Shown here one piece after another: positions 48,192 through 58,333 of a stretch of 64,000 nucleotides of DNA. This DNA is from Clostridium ihumii AP5 (GTDB lineage Bacteria > Bacillota > Clostridia > Clostridiales > Clostridiaceae): positions 62,001 to 126,000 of the forward strand of contig NZ_CCAT010000045.1 of the NCBI RefSeq assembly GCF_000612845.1, written 5' to 3'. Position 1 is the first letter of the stretch, and the number at the start of each line of letters is the position of its first letter. Both the position numbers and the translations under genes were made by a program. Under the pieces are notes generated by a model, which had not been told where the DNA came from, searched no databases, and saw only the letters and a list, made by a program, of their open reading frames with translations.

Positions 48192-48499
48192 TGTGGTTCC
48201 AAGTTCAAATTCAAAGTAATCTCTTTCTCAAATGATATTATTTATTCTATTATCATGGTTGGAACCAATTAACAGTTAGCAATTAACAATGATATTGAAT
48301 ATCTCTGGGGATTGAAATCCCCGCTACAATGTTTTATTTGAACTTCAAATAAAATTAATATAATATTTATCCATAAAAAGTTCATTTTGGAGAATAAATT
48401 CCCCATTATAATATTCTTACTAACCATAGTTTTAATAGTAAATATAACTATTACTTTGAATATTTTATAAAATTTATTTTTCAGCTTTTAACCCTATAG
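48192..48499 (+). repeat. dispersed MITE-like repeat, hybrid of both core types
   Basis: Left half is type 1: TGGTTCCAAGTTC, CTCTTTCTCAAATGATATTATT, GGAACCAATTAACAGTTAGC with heptads. From 48305 it is the second core (GGGGATTGAAATCCCCG and following hairpins). The right end is TTAACCCTATAG (48488-48499), the inverse of the left end of other copies. It stops one base before the DUF134 stop codon. Confidence 0.75.
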
Positions 48500-48500
48500 T

Positions 48501-48941
48501 TTATTTTTTATTTGTGCACCATTTACCGCAGAAATTTGCTTTTTTTCTGCAAACAACTTTATTGCTACTGCAATTTGGGCATTTATATCTATCATTTTCA
48601 TAGTTTATACTATAAATTTCTCCACATTCCATACATTTAAATTTACACATATTAGTTGTATAATTTCCCCCAGCTATCTTAATAGCCTTCCCCTCTGTCA
48701 AAGCTAAAGCTACTTTTTCCCTAGCACTTTCAATTATATTTTGAAATGTTTGTCTAGATACTTCCATTTTTTTAGCACAATCTTCTTGATTCAATTTTTC
48801 TATATCTTTAAGCCTCATGGCTTCTAATTCTTCTACTTTTAATGTAACTTCTTCAAGCTGACATTTAGATTTTCCAAAAGGTATAAAATAGTTATTTTCT
48901 GGAAAACTTTCAACTTTTCTAATTTTTATTGGTCTAACCAT
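48501..48941 (-). CDS. DUF134-family DNA-binding protein
   Basis: 146 residues. Residues 1-95 carry the DUF134 signature (MVRPIKIRKV, LKVEELEAMRLKD, QEDCAKKMEVSRQTFQNII), a sigma-like helix-turn-helix. A C-terminal Cys-rich segment (CKFKCMECG, CPNC, CRKKANFCGKWC) adds a zinc ribbon. Members are putative regulators, often near nitrogenase-cofactor-like (DUF, NifB/Mrp) genes, which are not seen here. Confidence 0.82.
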   Translation of the reverse strand: MVRPIKIRKVESFPENNYFIPFGKSKCQLEEVTLKVEELEAMRLKDIEKLNQEDCAKKMEVSRQTFQNIIESAREKVALALTEGKAIKIAGGNYTTNMCKFKCMECGEIYSINYENDRYKCPNCSSNKVVCRKKANFCGKWCTNKK

Positions 48942-49051
48942 AACCTTTATTTAAAATCCTCCTATTTTTATAAAATTACTTCTTTTATAGCATATCATAT
49001 ATTTTATTACTATCCCAAACATTTAAATTATAAACTTTTTCAAATTATAAA

Positions 49052-49092
49052 AGCTGTATTAAAATAATACAATATTATTCTAATACAGCTCC
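49052..49092 (-). terminator. HAD phosphatase terminator
   Basis: AGCTGTATTA/TAATACAGCT stem extended by AATAATA pairing, T-run on the minus strand. Confidence 0.75.
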
Positions 49093-49095
49093 TTC

Positions 49096-49824
49096 TTATG
49101 AAAATTTTATATTATTTATATCTAAATTATATGTTACATCTTTTCTTTCAACTATAACATTTATCTTTTCTGATATTTCCTTATTATTTATTACTTTACC
49201 TAAAAGCTCTTTAGTTGGATTTATTGCATATGGAGTTCCAACTAATTCGAACATTGTATAATCTCCAGATGTGTCACCATAAGCAAAACTTTTTTCAAGA
49301 TCTATATTATATTTTTCAATTAGCTCATTTATTGCATTTTCTTTACTAACAGAATCCCACATTGGAATTATTTCTCCTGTATATGTATCATTTTCATCTT
49401 TTAAATATATAGATCCTCTAAAATCATCCATATTATATTTATTAGACATTTCTCTTACAAGTTCTATTGGTGAACCAGATATAGCTATAACTTTATGTCC
49501 TTGTTCTTTATGCCACTTTATTCTTTCCCTTGTAAAAGTATACACTCTATCACCTTTTTGCTCTATAACTTTTTTAGCTATATATTCAATGTGATGCCTA
49601 TCTATTCCTTTTATTGCTTCTACATAAATATCTACCATTTTTAATAAATAATCATCATAGTCACCTTGTCTTTTGTCCCATTTTAGAAATGCTGGTCTAA
49701 CATCTCTATACCATTTTTTCTCTTCTACCAATTCATATTTTATTATTTTTTTAAAAACCTCTGTTATTAATCCTTCTCTATAAATAGTACCATCTATATC
49801 AAAAAATGCTGCTATATTTTTCAT
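49096..49824 (-). CDS. HAD-IB family phosphatase
   Basis: 242 residues with DIDGT (motif I, nucleophile Asp9), ISGSP (motif II) and YGDTSGDYTMF (motif IV), as in SerB/phosphatidylglycerophosphatase-type HAD-IB enzymes. A helical cap lies between. Substrate unknown; phosphoserine or another small phosphomonoester is possible. GGGGAGAATTTAGAA before ATG. Confidence 0.83.
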   Translation of the reverse strand: MKNIAAFFDIDGTIYREGLITEVFKKIIKYELVEEKKWYRDVRPAFLKWDKRQGDYDDYLLKMVDIYVEAIKGIDRHHIEYIAKKVIEQKGDRVYTFTRERIKWHKEQGHKVIAISGSPIELVREMSNKYNMDDFRGSIYLKDENDTYTGEIIPMWDSVSKENAINELIEKYNIDLEKSFAYGDTSGDYTMFELVGTPYAINPTKELLGKVINNKEISEKINVIVERKDVTYNLDINNIKFS

Positions 49825-50092
49825 TTCTAAATTCTCCCCTCATATTTTATCGATTTAATAAATTTTATCACATATTTTCAAAAATACAATTATTTATATT
49901 ATTAAACTTTAAAATTAAAATAAATTTACAAATTATTTATAATTTATTTAGTTTTGATAATATTTTTTTATTATTGAACTATTTTAACATTAATATTATA
50001 ATCATATTATGACTAAAATGGAATTATTATGTACAGATGTTCTTGATTTTTTATAAATCGTTCATATTCAATTAACATTAGGAGGAAATTTT

Positions 50093-52534
50093 ATGTTCTC
50101 ATTATTGAAAAATAAAAAATTTAAAAATGACAGTAATGAAACTGCCGTTAAAATTGAAACATTAGACTCTTCTATAAATAATTTTGATTTTTCTTCTTAT
50201 AATCAAAAAATTTCTTTAACTAAATTAAACAAAAGAGTAGAGGAATCTTATTTTTCTATTGAAAACCTTATAAGGTCTATAAATTCTATAAATTCTGCTG
50301 TAAATGAACAAGCAAAATCCATAAATACAGTTATACAAGAATTTGAAAATTACTCTGCTCTTGCAGAAGAAATTTCAGCAAGCATATCTACATCAACTGA
50401 ACAATCTGAAGAAACTATAACTAAAGTTGATATAGGTATAAATTCTATTTCCAAAACAATAGATGCTATGTTTAATATTATTAAATCCGTAACTTACATA
50501 AAAGATGAAGTTACTACATTAAATAATAAAATAGAAAACATCAATGATATATTAGTTCAAATGAAACAAATTTCAAAACAAACCAATCTCTTAGCTTTAA
50601 ATGCATCTATAGAATCTGCTAGAGCTGGAGAATATGGTAAAAGCTTTGGTGTTGTTGCAAATGAAGTTAAAAATCTAGCAACTCAAAGTCAAAGCTTTGT
50701 TGAAAATATTGAAAATATAATTTCAGAAATAAATTTAAGTGTTAATAATACATCACAAACTATTAAGGACAGTGATAAATTAATTAATGATGGTATAAAT
50801 TTAGCTCAAGATACTACTACATCATTTAATGATATATCTAATGCAACTAAAAATACTCAACTTATAATAAAGGAAATAAGTGATTCTATTGAAGATCAAT
50901 TAAAATCTGTAGACTATATAGCTAATTGTACAAATGATATGAAAGATATATCTGAAAAAGCTTTTGGACTTATAGAAAATTCTATGATTAATTCTCAATT
51001 TGCTAAAACTTCAGTTGATTCATTTGTAAACCTTTGTACAAATATAAATATTAAAGATTGCTCTAATTTAAGTAAACCTAAAACAAAACTAAGAACTTCT
51101 TTAAAAGTTTGTAATCTTCCACTAGATGCAGCATTAACATATAGTGTTGACGAAGCCATAGTTCTTTTCAATGTATGCTCTCAACTTCTAATTCAAAGAC
51201 ATACCTCTGAAGTAAGTGCAGGCATAGCAAAAACTTGGTACTTAAATGATGATAATTTAACTTGGAGTTTTAAACTTAAAGATAATGTAAAATTTCATGA
51301 TGGAAGTAAATTAACTGCTAATGATGTTAAATTTTCTTTTGAAAGACTATGCGATCCAAAATTAAATGCAGCTAATCATTGGTTATTATCTTCAATAGAA
51401 GGTGTAGATGATTTTAAATCTGGAAAATCTAATCATATAAGTGGAATAAAAATTATTGATAATTACACTATAGATATAAAATTAAGTTACTCATATTCTG
51501 GTTTTTTAAAGAATTTAACTCAAGTATCTTGTTCAATTTATAGTGAAAATGCATTTAAAACAAATAAGAAACTTGTGGCTTGTGGTGCATATGAGATAAC
51601 TTCAAAATCATCAAATAGATTAACTTTAGAAGCCTTTGAGGATTACTATGGCGGACGCGCTTATGTAGATGAAATTGAAATTGTAGATGAAGATAAAACT
51701 ATTGCTGAATTAATAAATGAAGACAAAATAGATTTTCATAAAATAGCTACACTTAATAAGAAAATTCTATCATTATGTGATGAACATCAAGATTTAAAAT
51801 TAAACGTATTTCCATCACTACTAACTAATATGTATTTCATAAACTTTAAAAAGAACAGTATTTTTTCAAACAATAATTTAGTTAGACAAGCTCTTAACTA
51901 CGCAATAGATAAAAGTGCTTTAATAAAAACATTAGCTAGTGATAATGCTGAATTCTTTAAATCTATATTTCCTAAGGCTATCTTAGATTTTAATGGTAGT
52001 GAAATTTTTAGTTATAACCCACAAAAAGCTAAAGAACTTTTAACTAAATCTGGTTATTCAAAAAGTAAAGATAAACTTAAAATATTATGCTCAAAAGAAG
52101 ATTCCTACGCTGATGGAATAATAAAATATTTAGAAGCTGCTGGATTTGCTTGCGAAAGACTTATAGTTGAAAGAAATCTTCTTTCTGATCCTAATACTTA
52201 TATAAAAGCTGATTTATTTCCAGCTAACTGGATAGCTGATACTGGTGATGCAGATAACTATTTAAGACCACTATTTAGCAAAAATGAAACTTTCTATAAA
52301 CATGGTTATGATAGTGAAAGAGCAAATGAACTTATGGATCAGGCTGCTAGATGCATAATTCCTGATAAAAGGTATGAAATTTATAAGGACCTTAATACCA
52401 CAATACTTGATGATTGTCCAGCTATTTTCTTATTTAATCCTAAATGTGGTATTATATATAACTCTAAAAAAGCTAAAAATATAATAATCAATCCAATAAA
52501 TAATATTTTAATGGATGATATAATCGTAGAATAA
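50093..52534 (+). CDS. soluble chemoreceptor fused to a peptide-type solute-binding domain
   Basis: 813 residues with no signal peptide or membrane segment. Residues about 35-325 form a methyl-accepting coiled coil; the signalling tip [19 protein letters not shown] begins near Gln163. Residues about 335-813 are a full SBP_bac_5 (oligopeptide/nickel-binding) domain: [40 protein letters not shown], NYFxNF-like [31 protein letters not shown]. In ABC systems this domain is extracellular; here it must be cytoplasmic, so it may sense intracellular peptides. AGGAGG precedes ATG. No che or flagellar genes are nearby. Confidence 0.88.
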   Translation: MFSLLKNKKFKNDSNETAVKIETLDSSINNFDFSSYNQKISLTKLNKRVEESYFSIENLIRSINSINSAVNEQAKSINTVIQEFENYSALAEEISASISTSTEQSEETITKVDIGINSISKTIDAMFNIIKSVTYIKDEVTTLNNKIENINDILVQMKQISKQTNLLALNASIESARAGEYGKSFGVVANEVKNLATQSQSFVENIENIISEINLSVNNTSQTIKDSDKLINDGINLAQDTTTSFNDISNATKNTQLIIKEISDSIEDQLKSVDYIANCTNDMKDISEKAFGLIENSMINSQFAKTSVDSFVNLCTNINIKDCSNLSKPKTKLRTSLKVCNLPLDAALTYSVDEAIVLFNVCSQLLIQRHTSEVSAGIAKTWYLNDDNLTWSFKLKDNVKFHDGSKLTANDVKFSFERLCDPKLNAANHWLLSSIEGVDDFKSGKSNHISGIKIIDNYTIDIKLSYSYSGFLKNLTQVSCSIYSENAFKTNKKLVACGAYEITSKSSNRLTLEAFEDYYGGRAYVDEIEIVDEDKTIAELINEDKIDFHKIATLNKKILSLCDEHQDLKLNVFPSLLTNMYFINFKKNSIFSNNNLVRQALNYAIDKSALIKTLASDNAEFFKSIFPKAILDFNGSEIFSYNPQKAKELLTKSGYSKSKDKLKILCSKEDSYADGIIKYLEAAGFACERLIVERNLLSDPNTYIKADLFPANWIADTGDADNYLRPLFSKNETFYKHGYDSERANELMDQAARCIIPDKRYEIYKDLNTTILDDCPAIFLFNPKCGIIYNSKKAKNIIINPINNILMDDIIVE

Positions 52535-52546
52535 AATGCACTTTAT

Positions 52547-52591
52547 AAAAATAAGTTATGACTGAAATTAACTTCAATCATAACTTATTTT
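52547..52591. terminator. bidirectional terminator
   Basis: A 19-bp stem (52547-52565 approx. with 52573-52591, one G-T pair) between the converging receptor and PAP2 genes. Confidence 0.82.
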
Positions 52592-53135
52592 ATATAATAG
52601 TATTCTTTTTAGTTTCTGATTTTTTCCACATAAATACAACTAAACATCCACTTAATAAGCCTAATATGGTTCCTACTAAAACATCACTTGGATAATGAAC
52701 ATAAACATATAATCTTGAAAAAGCCATAGTTGTAGCAAATCCATAAATTAAAACTGCATATTTTTTAAAATAATAACTAAGAACTACAGCACATGCAAAA
52801 GATGAACCTGAATGTCCTGATGGAAAAGAATATGATGTTGGTTTCTTAATTAATAGCTGTGACTGTAGAATATTTACACACGGCCTTGGTCTTTCAAACA
52901 AATGTTTTAATATTCCCTCTCCTAGTACAGTAACTAAAATTAATGCTATTAAACTATATGCTCCTACTTTTCTATACTTTTTATTTATAATTAACGCTAT
53001 TGATATTATTATCCATATTAATCCCATATTTCCCATAGAAGTTATAGCTATCATAATCTTATCTAAAACTTTATTATGCATATTATTTTGTATAAAATTT
53101 AAAATAGTATTATCCATCATTTGAATATAATGCAT
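52590..53135 (-). CDS. PAP2-family membrane phosphatase (undecaprenyl-diphosphatase type)
   Basis: 181 residues, about six membrane helices. The three acid-phosphatase motifs are complete: KHLFERPRP, SFPSGHSGSSF and SRLYVYVHYPSD. It resembles BcrC-like enzymes that recycle undecaprenyl pyrophosphate at the outer membrane face. TTAGGAGG precedes ATG. A lipid-carrier transporter (DUF368) lies 5 kb downstream in the window, which fits but does not prove a shared role. Confidence 0.87.
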   Translation of the reverse strand: MHYIQMMDNTILNFIQNNMHNKVLDKIMIAITSMGNMGLIWIIISIALIINKKYRKVGAYSLIALILVTVLGEGILKHLFERPRPCVNILQSQLLIKKPTSYSFPSGHSGSSFACAVVLSYYFKKYAVLIYGFATTMAFSRLYVYVHYPSDVLVGTILGLLSGCLVVFMWKKSETKKNTII

Positions 53136-53221
53136 TTTTAACCTCCTAATTCTAATGTATGTATCTTATTATATCTTGTCCTGTTAATATTAGTAAAGTT
53201 ACTTAAGTTTATTAATATTAA

Positions 53222-53253
53222 AAATAGAACTAAATAATTACTTAGTTCTATTT
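53222..53253 (-). terminator. chemoreceptor terminator
   Basis: AAATAGAACTAA/TTAGTTCTATTT stem, T-run on the minus strand. Confidence 0.78.
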
Positions 53254-53270
53254 CTATATTGACATTTTTT

Positions 53271-55301
53271 CTATATTTTAAACATATTAATCTGTTCATC
53301 TAATTTCCTAGATAAACTTTGACTTTCATCTGATTGACATGAAATTTCCTCTACTGATGCTAATTGTTCTTCAGTACATGCTAAAACCTCTTGTGTACTT
53401 TGAGATGTTTTTTCTGATAATATTGAAATCTCACTTATTGCACTATTTATTTTTTCTTTACTTTCCTCCATATTATTGGCATGTTCCCTTACATCTTTTA
53501 AATATCCAACTAATTTTTTAATTTCTACAGATGTATTATTAAATATTTCTGTAGTCTTAGATACTGCCTCTTCTTGTGAATTTACAGCATTACCTATGCC
53601 CTCTATAGAATCAACTGCATCCTTTACTTTATATTGAATATTTCCTATTAAATCTTGAATATTATTAGTTGCATTAGAAGTATCCTCTGATAATTTTCTA
53701 ATCTCCTCTGCAACTACTGAGAATCCTCTTCCTACCTCCCCTGCTCTTGCAGCTTCAATGCTTGCATTAAGTGCTAATAAATTTGTTTGCTTTGCAATAT
53801 TATTTATGATATCTATTATATATTGAGCATTATCTGCTGAACTATTTACATCTTTTATAATACTAGTTATATTACTTATTTTTCCTATACCTAGTTTACT
53901 TTCATACTCCAAATTTTTTACAATTTCTAATCCCTGAACTCCAAGCAACTCTGTTCTATTAGAAATTTCAATAGACTCTTCTAAATGTTCTATTGTTTCA
54001 CTTATTTCATTTTCAAGAGTTTCAGATTTGTTTACTATATCATCAATATATACAACTTGTTCACTGCTTTTTTGTGTTATATTTTCCATAGATATAGCTA
54101 TTTCCTTTACAGCTCTTTCAGAATCATCAGTTATAGACGATAATGTACTTGAAGAATGAAATAAAACTTCACAAGCATCTTTTAGTTCATTTATTAGGTT
54201 AACAGTATTCTTTTTCATACTTAATGCTGACTTATAAATCAATCCAATCTCATCTTTTGAATGTACTAAATTCTCATCCATTTCTTTACTATAATCGCCT
54301 TCTGACATATATCTCAAATTGTTAGCTATTAAAACTAATGGTTTCAATCTTTTTCTAATAATATAAGATAATATTACTGTACATATAATTATAATTACTA
54401 TGGCTAATCCTACAGTGTTTATTATACTCTTTTTAACTGTCTTTTCTAATCTTCCAAAAGACATTTGTACTTCAATTCCACCAATATACTCATCATTTAC
54501 TTCTAGTGGCAATACTATCTCATATGTATTAGCCTTTAATTTGTCACTAAACTTTATATTTTTATATTCTTTCTTATTTTTAATAGCTTCCTCAACAAAT
54601 TTATTTTCATATTTTTCTCCATTATCATCATCACTTCCAGCTATTTGTATCATATTAGTATCTAATACTCCTACATACAATATTTCATCGCTTTTTGCAG
54701 CATTTTTAGAAACTGTATCCATATTAATCTTACTTCTAATATTCATTAAATTTTCTACATCTGTTCCAACTTGAACAAAATATCCATTTTTTAAAGCTAC
54801 TCCAACAAACTTAACTCTTTTTCCTTCAAGTATACTTTCTCTTATTTCTTCCACACAAACTGTCTTCTTCCCCTCAAATAAACTATTCATTTCATGATCA
54901 TCTTTAAAACTAAACCCTATAGCTTTTTCATTATTGCTGTATATAACATTTTTAGTTTTATCTATTATACTTATATATGTTACCTTAGCACTATTAGCTA
55001 ATTCCTTAAGCTTTTCATTATTTATAGTTTTAAAATCCATAAATTCACAACTATATGCTACAGCTAAGCTTTTTTCATTTAAACTTTCATTTAAAGTTTC
55101 ATCAATTATGTAACTATCCTTTATCTTGTTTCTAACATCTTCTGCTATTCTATACCCAGCATTTTGTATCATACCTTTTAAATTTGACTTTAATTTAACA
55201 ACATTAACCGTAGTTAACATTACAATTGCTAACACAATAAAAAAATTGGTTAATATTATAATGCTCTTCCTCATAGAGATTTTTTCTTTTTTTAATTTCA
55301 T
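53271..55301 (-). CDS. transmembrane methyl-accepting chemotaxis protein
   Basis: 676 residues from ATG 55301 (GGAGGGATTGGGAGT upstream; frame extends to 55322). TM1 about 15-35, extracellular dCache-type sensor about 36-285 ([31 protein letters not shown]), TM2 about 295-315, HAMP ([19 protein letters not shown]) and a long signalling helix pair with tip [19 protein letters not shown]. The ligand is unknown. Confidence 0.92.
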   Translation of the reverse strand: MKLKKEKISMRKSIIILTNFFIVLAIVMLTTVNVVKLKSNLKGMIQNAGYRIAEDVRNKIKDSYIIDETLNESLNEKSLAVAYSCEFMDFKTINNEKLKELANSAKVTYISIIDKTKNVIYSNNEKAIGFSFKDDHEMNSLFEGKKTVCVEEIRESILEGKRVKFVGVALKNGYFVQVGTDVENLMNIRSKINMDTVSKNAAKSDEILYVGVLDTNMIQIAGSDDDNGEKYENKFVEEAIKNKKEYKNIKFSDKLKANTYEIVLPLEVNDEYIGGIEVQMSFGRLEKTVKKSIINTVGLAIVIIIICTVILSYIIRKRLKPLVLIANNLRYMSEGDYSKEMDENLVHSKDEIGLIYKSALSMKKNTVNLINELKDACEVLFHSSSTLSSITDDSERAVKEIAISMENITQKSSEQVVYIDDIVNKSETLENEISETIEHLEESIEISNRTELLGVQGLEIVKNLEYESKLGIGKISNITSIIKDVNSSADNAQYIIDIINNIAKQTNLLALNASIEAARAGEVGRGFSVVAEEIRKLSEDTSNATNNIQDLIGNIQYKVKDAVDSIEGIGNAVNSQEEAVSKTTEIFNNTSVEIKKLVGYLKDVREHANNMEESKEKINSAISEISILSEKTSQSTQEVLACTEEQLASVEEISCQSDESQSLSRKLDEQINMFKI

Positions 55302-55531
55302 ACTCCCAATCCCTCCACACATTTCAATTGATATTGATTATCAATACCATTTTATATTCAAAACTCATTTCAGTCAAATATTTTTTAACAATACTTCATT
55401 TTGAATACATCTATACCTATTTTTTACTGACTTTTGTATGATTTTTTTATATTTACTACCTGTTTTTTAAGATATCCTCAATTTCATGTAATATAAATTA
55501 CCTAAATAATATTTCTATTTTAAAAATATTC

Positions 55532-55560
55532 TTGACATTCTCTATTTTCTTTGATATTAT
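55532..55560 (+). promoter_or_regulatory. glnS promoter
   Basis: TTGACA (55532-55537), 17-base spacer, TATTAT (55555-55560). A strong vegetative promoter just upstream of the T-box leader. Confidence 0.75.
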
Positions 55561-55583
55561 AATTAACAATTATTATAAATATC

Positions 55584-55880
55584 AGCGATGATAAGAAGAG
55601 TAGATTATTATATTTTTTTACAGAGAGCTTTAATTGGTGAGAAGAAGCAAAAAATTTTTAATTGAAGCAAGTCTTTGAGCTTCACATTGGAACTTTTAGG
55701 GATAGTGTGACAGGAGCTCCTGTTATAGAGCTAGAGTATCACTTTAAATAAATCTATTTATTTATTGCCGTACTTGAAGAGGTTAATATGGCAACATATT
55801 AATAAACTGGGGTGGCACCGCGAATTATATCTCTCGTCCCCAAGACTTTAAAATAGTCTTGGGGGTGAGAGTTTTTTTAT
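55584..55880 (+). promoter_or_regulatory. T-box riboswitch (tRNA-Gln)
   Basis: Stem I has AGTA (55599-55602 region), the AGAGAG bulge and GGTGAGAA distal loop (55622-55643). On the specifier side GAAG is followed by CAA (55668-55670), a glutamine codon. The T-box sequence GGGGTGGCACCGCG lies at 55809-55822. The terminator arm, CTCTCGTCCCCAAGACT with its partner and T7, spans 55831-55878. Uncharged tRNA-Gln pairing would stabilise the antiterminator and turn on the downstream synthetase gene. Confidence 0.93.
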
Positions 55881-55923
55881 TTTACTTTAAATATATATTG
55901 TTTTATTATTAGGAGGTTTTAAA

Positions 55924-57597
55924 ATGTGTGATAATAATATTAATTCAAATTTTATGCATAAAATAATTGATGATGATTTAAATATAAACTATTATGATAG
56001 AGATATTTGTACTAGATTTCCACCTGAACCTAATGGTTACCTTCACATTGGAAGTGCTTATGCTATAAATATAAGCTACTCTATAGCAAAAAAATATAAA
56101 GGAAATTTTAATTTACGTCTTGATGATACTAACCCTTTAAAAGAAGATATTGAATATGTTAATTCTATAATTGAGGACATGAATTGGCTTGGCTTTTCTC
56201 CTAATGAAAGAATTTTCTATGGTTCTGATTATTATGATAAAATTTATAATTATGCCGTAAAACTTATAGAAAAAGGAAAAGCTTATGTTTGTGATTTAAG
56301 TCCTGAAGAAATAAAAGAATATAGGGGTACTTTAACTGAACCTGGCAAAGATAGTCCATACAGAAATAGAAGTATTGAAGAAAACTTAGACTTGTTTAAA
56401 AGAATGAAAAATGGAGAATTTGAAAATTCAACTAAAACATTAAGAGCAAAAATAGATATGTCATCACCTAATATAAATTTTAGGGACCCTGTAATCTACA
56501 GAATATTGCATGCATCTCATTACAGAACTAATAACGATTGGTGTATTTATCCAATGTATGACTTTGCTCATCCATTACAAGATGCTATTGAAGGAATTAC
56601 ACATTCTCTATGCTCAATGGAATTTAAAGATCATAGACCATTATATGAATGGTTTTTAAATGAGTTAGATTTCTCTCTCCCTCCAAAACAAAGAGAGTTT
56701 GGTAGATTAAATCTAACAGGAGTTGTAACTAGTAAACGTTATTTAAAAGAACTTGTTTTTAATAACTATGTAGATGGTTGGGATGATCCTAGACTTCCAA
56801 CTATTCAAGGATTAAGACGTAGAGGTTTTACTCCTGAAAGTATTAAAAATTTTGTAAATGAAATTGGTGTATCTAAAAATCAAAGTACTGTTGACATTTC
56901 AATGCTTGAACATTGCTTAAGAGAAGATTTAAAACCTAAAGTTGAAAGTCGTATGGTAGTATTAAATCCATTAAAAGTTGTTATAACTAATTATGATGAA
57001 GATAGTAGTGAATTATTAGAAATTGAAAATAATGTTGAAAATCCAGAACTAGGTAAAAGACTTGTACCTTTTTCAAAAATAATTTATATAGAAAAAGATG
57101 ATTTCATGGAAAATCCTATAAAAGGATTTAAAAGACTTTCTCCTGATATTGAAGTTAGATTAAAGGGAGCTTATTTTATTAAATGTAATAAAGTTATAAA
57201 AGATGAAAATGGTGATATTATAGAACTTCATTGCACATATGATCCAAAAACCAAAAGTGGAACTGGCTTTAATGAACGTAAAGTAAAAAGTACTATTCAC
57301 TGGGTTTCTAAGAATAATGGAATAAAAGCAGAAATTCATCTTTATGATAAACTTTTATTAGATGATACTTTACTAAAAGACTCTTCTAAAACTTGGAATG
57401 AAAAATTAAATCCAAATTCTTTAGTTGTATTAAAAGATTGTATTGTTGAATCATCTTTAAAAGATTCAAACTTAGAAGATAAATTTCAATTTATTCGTCA
57501 TGGATATTTTTGTGTAGATAAAAAGTACTCTACTTCTGAAAACTTAGTATTTAATAGAATTGTCTCACTAAAAGATTCATGGAAAAATAAGAAATAA
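55924..57597 (+). CDS. glnS: glutaminyl-tRNA synthetase, divergent
   Basis: 557 residues; attaches glutamine to tRNA-Gln. [13 protein letters not shown] (31-43) and the catalytic-domain segments [20 protein letters not shown] and DHRPLYEW are clearly GlnRS, followed by the two anticodon-binding beta barrels (GTIHW-like [20 protein letters not shown]). Two signatures are altered: HIGH reads His41-Ile-Gly-Ser44, and the MSK loop reads VTSKR (268-272). The T-box upstream carries a Gln specifier. It may be the sole GlnRS or an inducible second copy; other genome regions would decide. AGGAGG before ATG. Confidence 0.87.
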   Translation: MCDNNINSNFMHKIIDDDLNINYYDRDICTRFPPEPNGYLHIGSAYAINISYSIAKKYKGNFNLRLDDTNPLKEDIEYVNSIIEDMNWLGFSPNERIFYGSDYYDKIYNYAVKLIEKGKAYVCDLSPEEIKEYRGTLTEPGKDSPYRNRSIEENLDLFKRMKNGEFENSTKTLRAKIDMSSPNINFRDPVIYRILHASHYRTNNDWCIYPMYDFAHPLQDAIEGITHSLCSMEFKDHRPLYEWFLNELDFSLPPKQREFGRLNLTGVVTSKRYLKELVFNNYVDGWDDPRLPTIQGLRRRGFTPESIKNFVNEIGVSKNQSTVDISMLEHCLREDLKPKVESRMVVLNPLKVVITNYDEDSSELLEIENNVENPELGKRLVPFSKIIYIEKDDFMENPIKGFKRLSPDIEVRLKGAYFIKCNKVIKDENGDIIELHCTYDPKTKSGTGFNERKVKSTIHWVSKNNGIKAEIHLYDKLLLDDTLLKDSSKTWNEKLNPNSLVVLKDCIVESSLKDSNLEDKFQFIRHGYFCVDKKYSTSENLVFNRIVSLKDSWKNKK

Positions 57598-57604
57598 CTT
57601 TAAT

Positions 57605-57642
57605 AAAAAAATGTTAACTTAAAAATAAGTTAACATTTTTTT
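57605..57642 (+). terminator. glnS terminator
   Basis: A 16-bp stem AAAAAAATGTTAACTT with its complement and a 6-base loop, ending in T7. Confidence 0.85.
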
Positions 57643-57725
57643 ATTTAATAATATCATAGAATTTTAATCTCATCTTAAAACTTATTAATTACAAAACTTA
57701 TATAACATTAATAATTGAATTAGTT

Positions 57726-57875
57726 TTAAAAATGTGGATCTATCTCTTCTCTTTGAATTTTTTTTAAATCTTTTAATCTTAAACGAGTTTCAGTCATTAT
57801 ACTATTCCAGTCTTCACCATCTATTATCATTTGTTTTGCTTTTTTATAAGATTGATTTTTTTGCTCTCTATTCAT
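57726..57875 (-). CDS. 49-residue charged protein, unknown
   Basis: A small ORF with TGGAGGTAGAA before ATG. The product opens MNREQKNQSYKK and continues KQMIIDGEDWNSIMTETRLR, ending EEIDPHF. It is soluble, probably helical, rich in Lys, Arg and Glu, with a basic motif that could bind RNA. It is coding by virtue of the strong site and amino acid composition. No family recognised. Confidence 0.6.
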   Translation of the reverse strand: MNREQKNQSYKKAKQMIIDGEDWNSIMTETRLRLKDLKKIQREEIDPHF

Positions 57876-57974
57876 TTCTACCTCCACAATAATAATATTT
57901 ATAATCTTATTATTGTTTTTAATAGACTATTTTATTCTAGCTAAAAATTTTTTAGCCTAAATAAACAACTTAAA

Positions 57975-58333
57975 TTCAAGCTTGGAAACGTATATAAATT
58001 TCAAATTTTAAATACAAATTATACTAATAATATTACATATCATTTCTATTTTATATTTGGAACCAAGTAAGAGTTAAGAGTGAAAAGTAAAAAGTTATAG
58101 TTGATATTATTCACTTCATTCTTAATATCTAAAATAGAAATACTTAAAAACTACGTTTTTATATTGTTTTCCACTAATTTGCTCTGCAAATTATTATAAA
58201 ATTTGATTTAAAAAAACTGAGACTTCAGTTTTATCCTTCATTGTTAATTGTTAATCGTTAATTGTTAATTTTGTATAACACTTTCTTAACTGAAACATGA
58301 ATAACTTAGAGTTTAAACTTGTATTCCTATATA
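57975..58333 (+). repeat. dispersed MITE-like repeat, full copy
   Basis: Left end degraded (AAGCTTGGAAACGTATATAAAT). TATTTGGAACCA is followed by heptads AAGAGTT-AAGAGTG-AAAAGTA-AAAAGTT. The CACTTCATTCTTAATATC block, AAAAACTACGTTTTTA, TTTGCTCTGCAAAT and AAAACTGAGACTTCAGTTTT hairpins and four TTGTTAA-type heptads (58240-58271) follow. It ends ACTTGTATTCCTATA. The last bases overlap the stop codon of the DUF368 gene. Confidence 0.77.
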
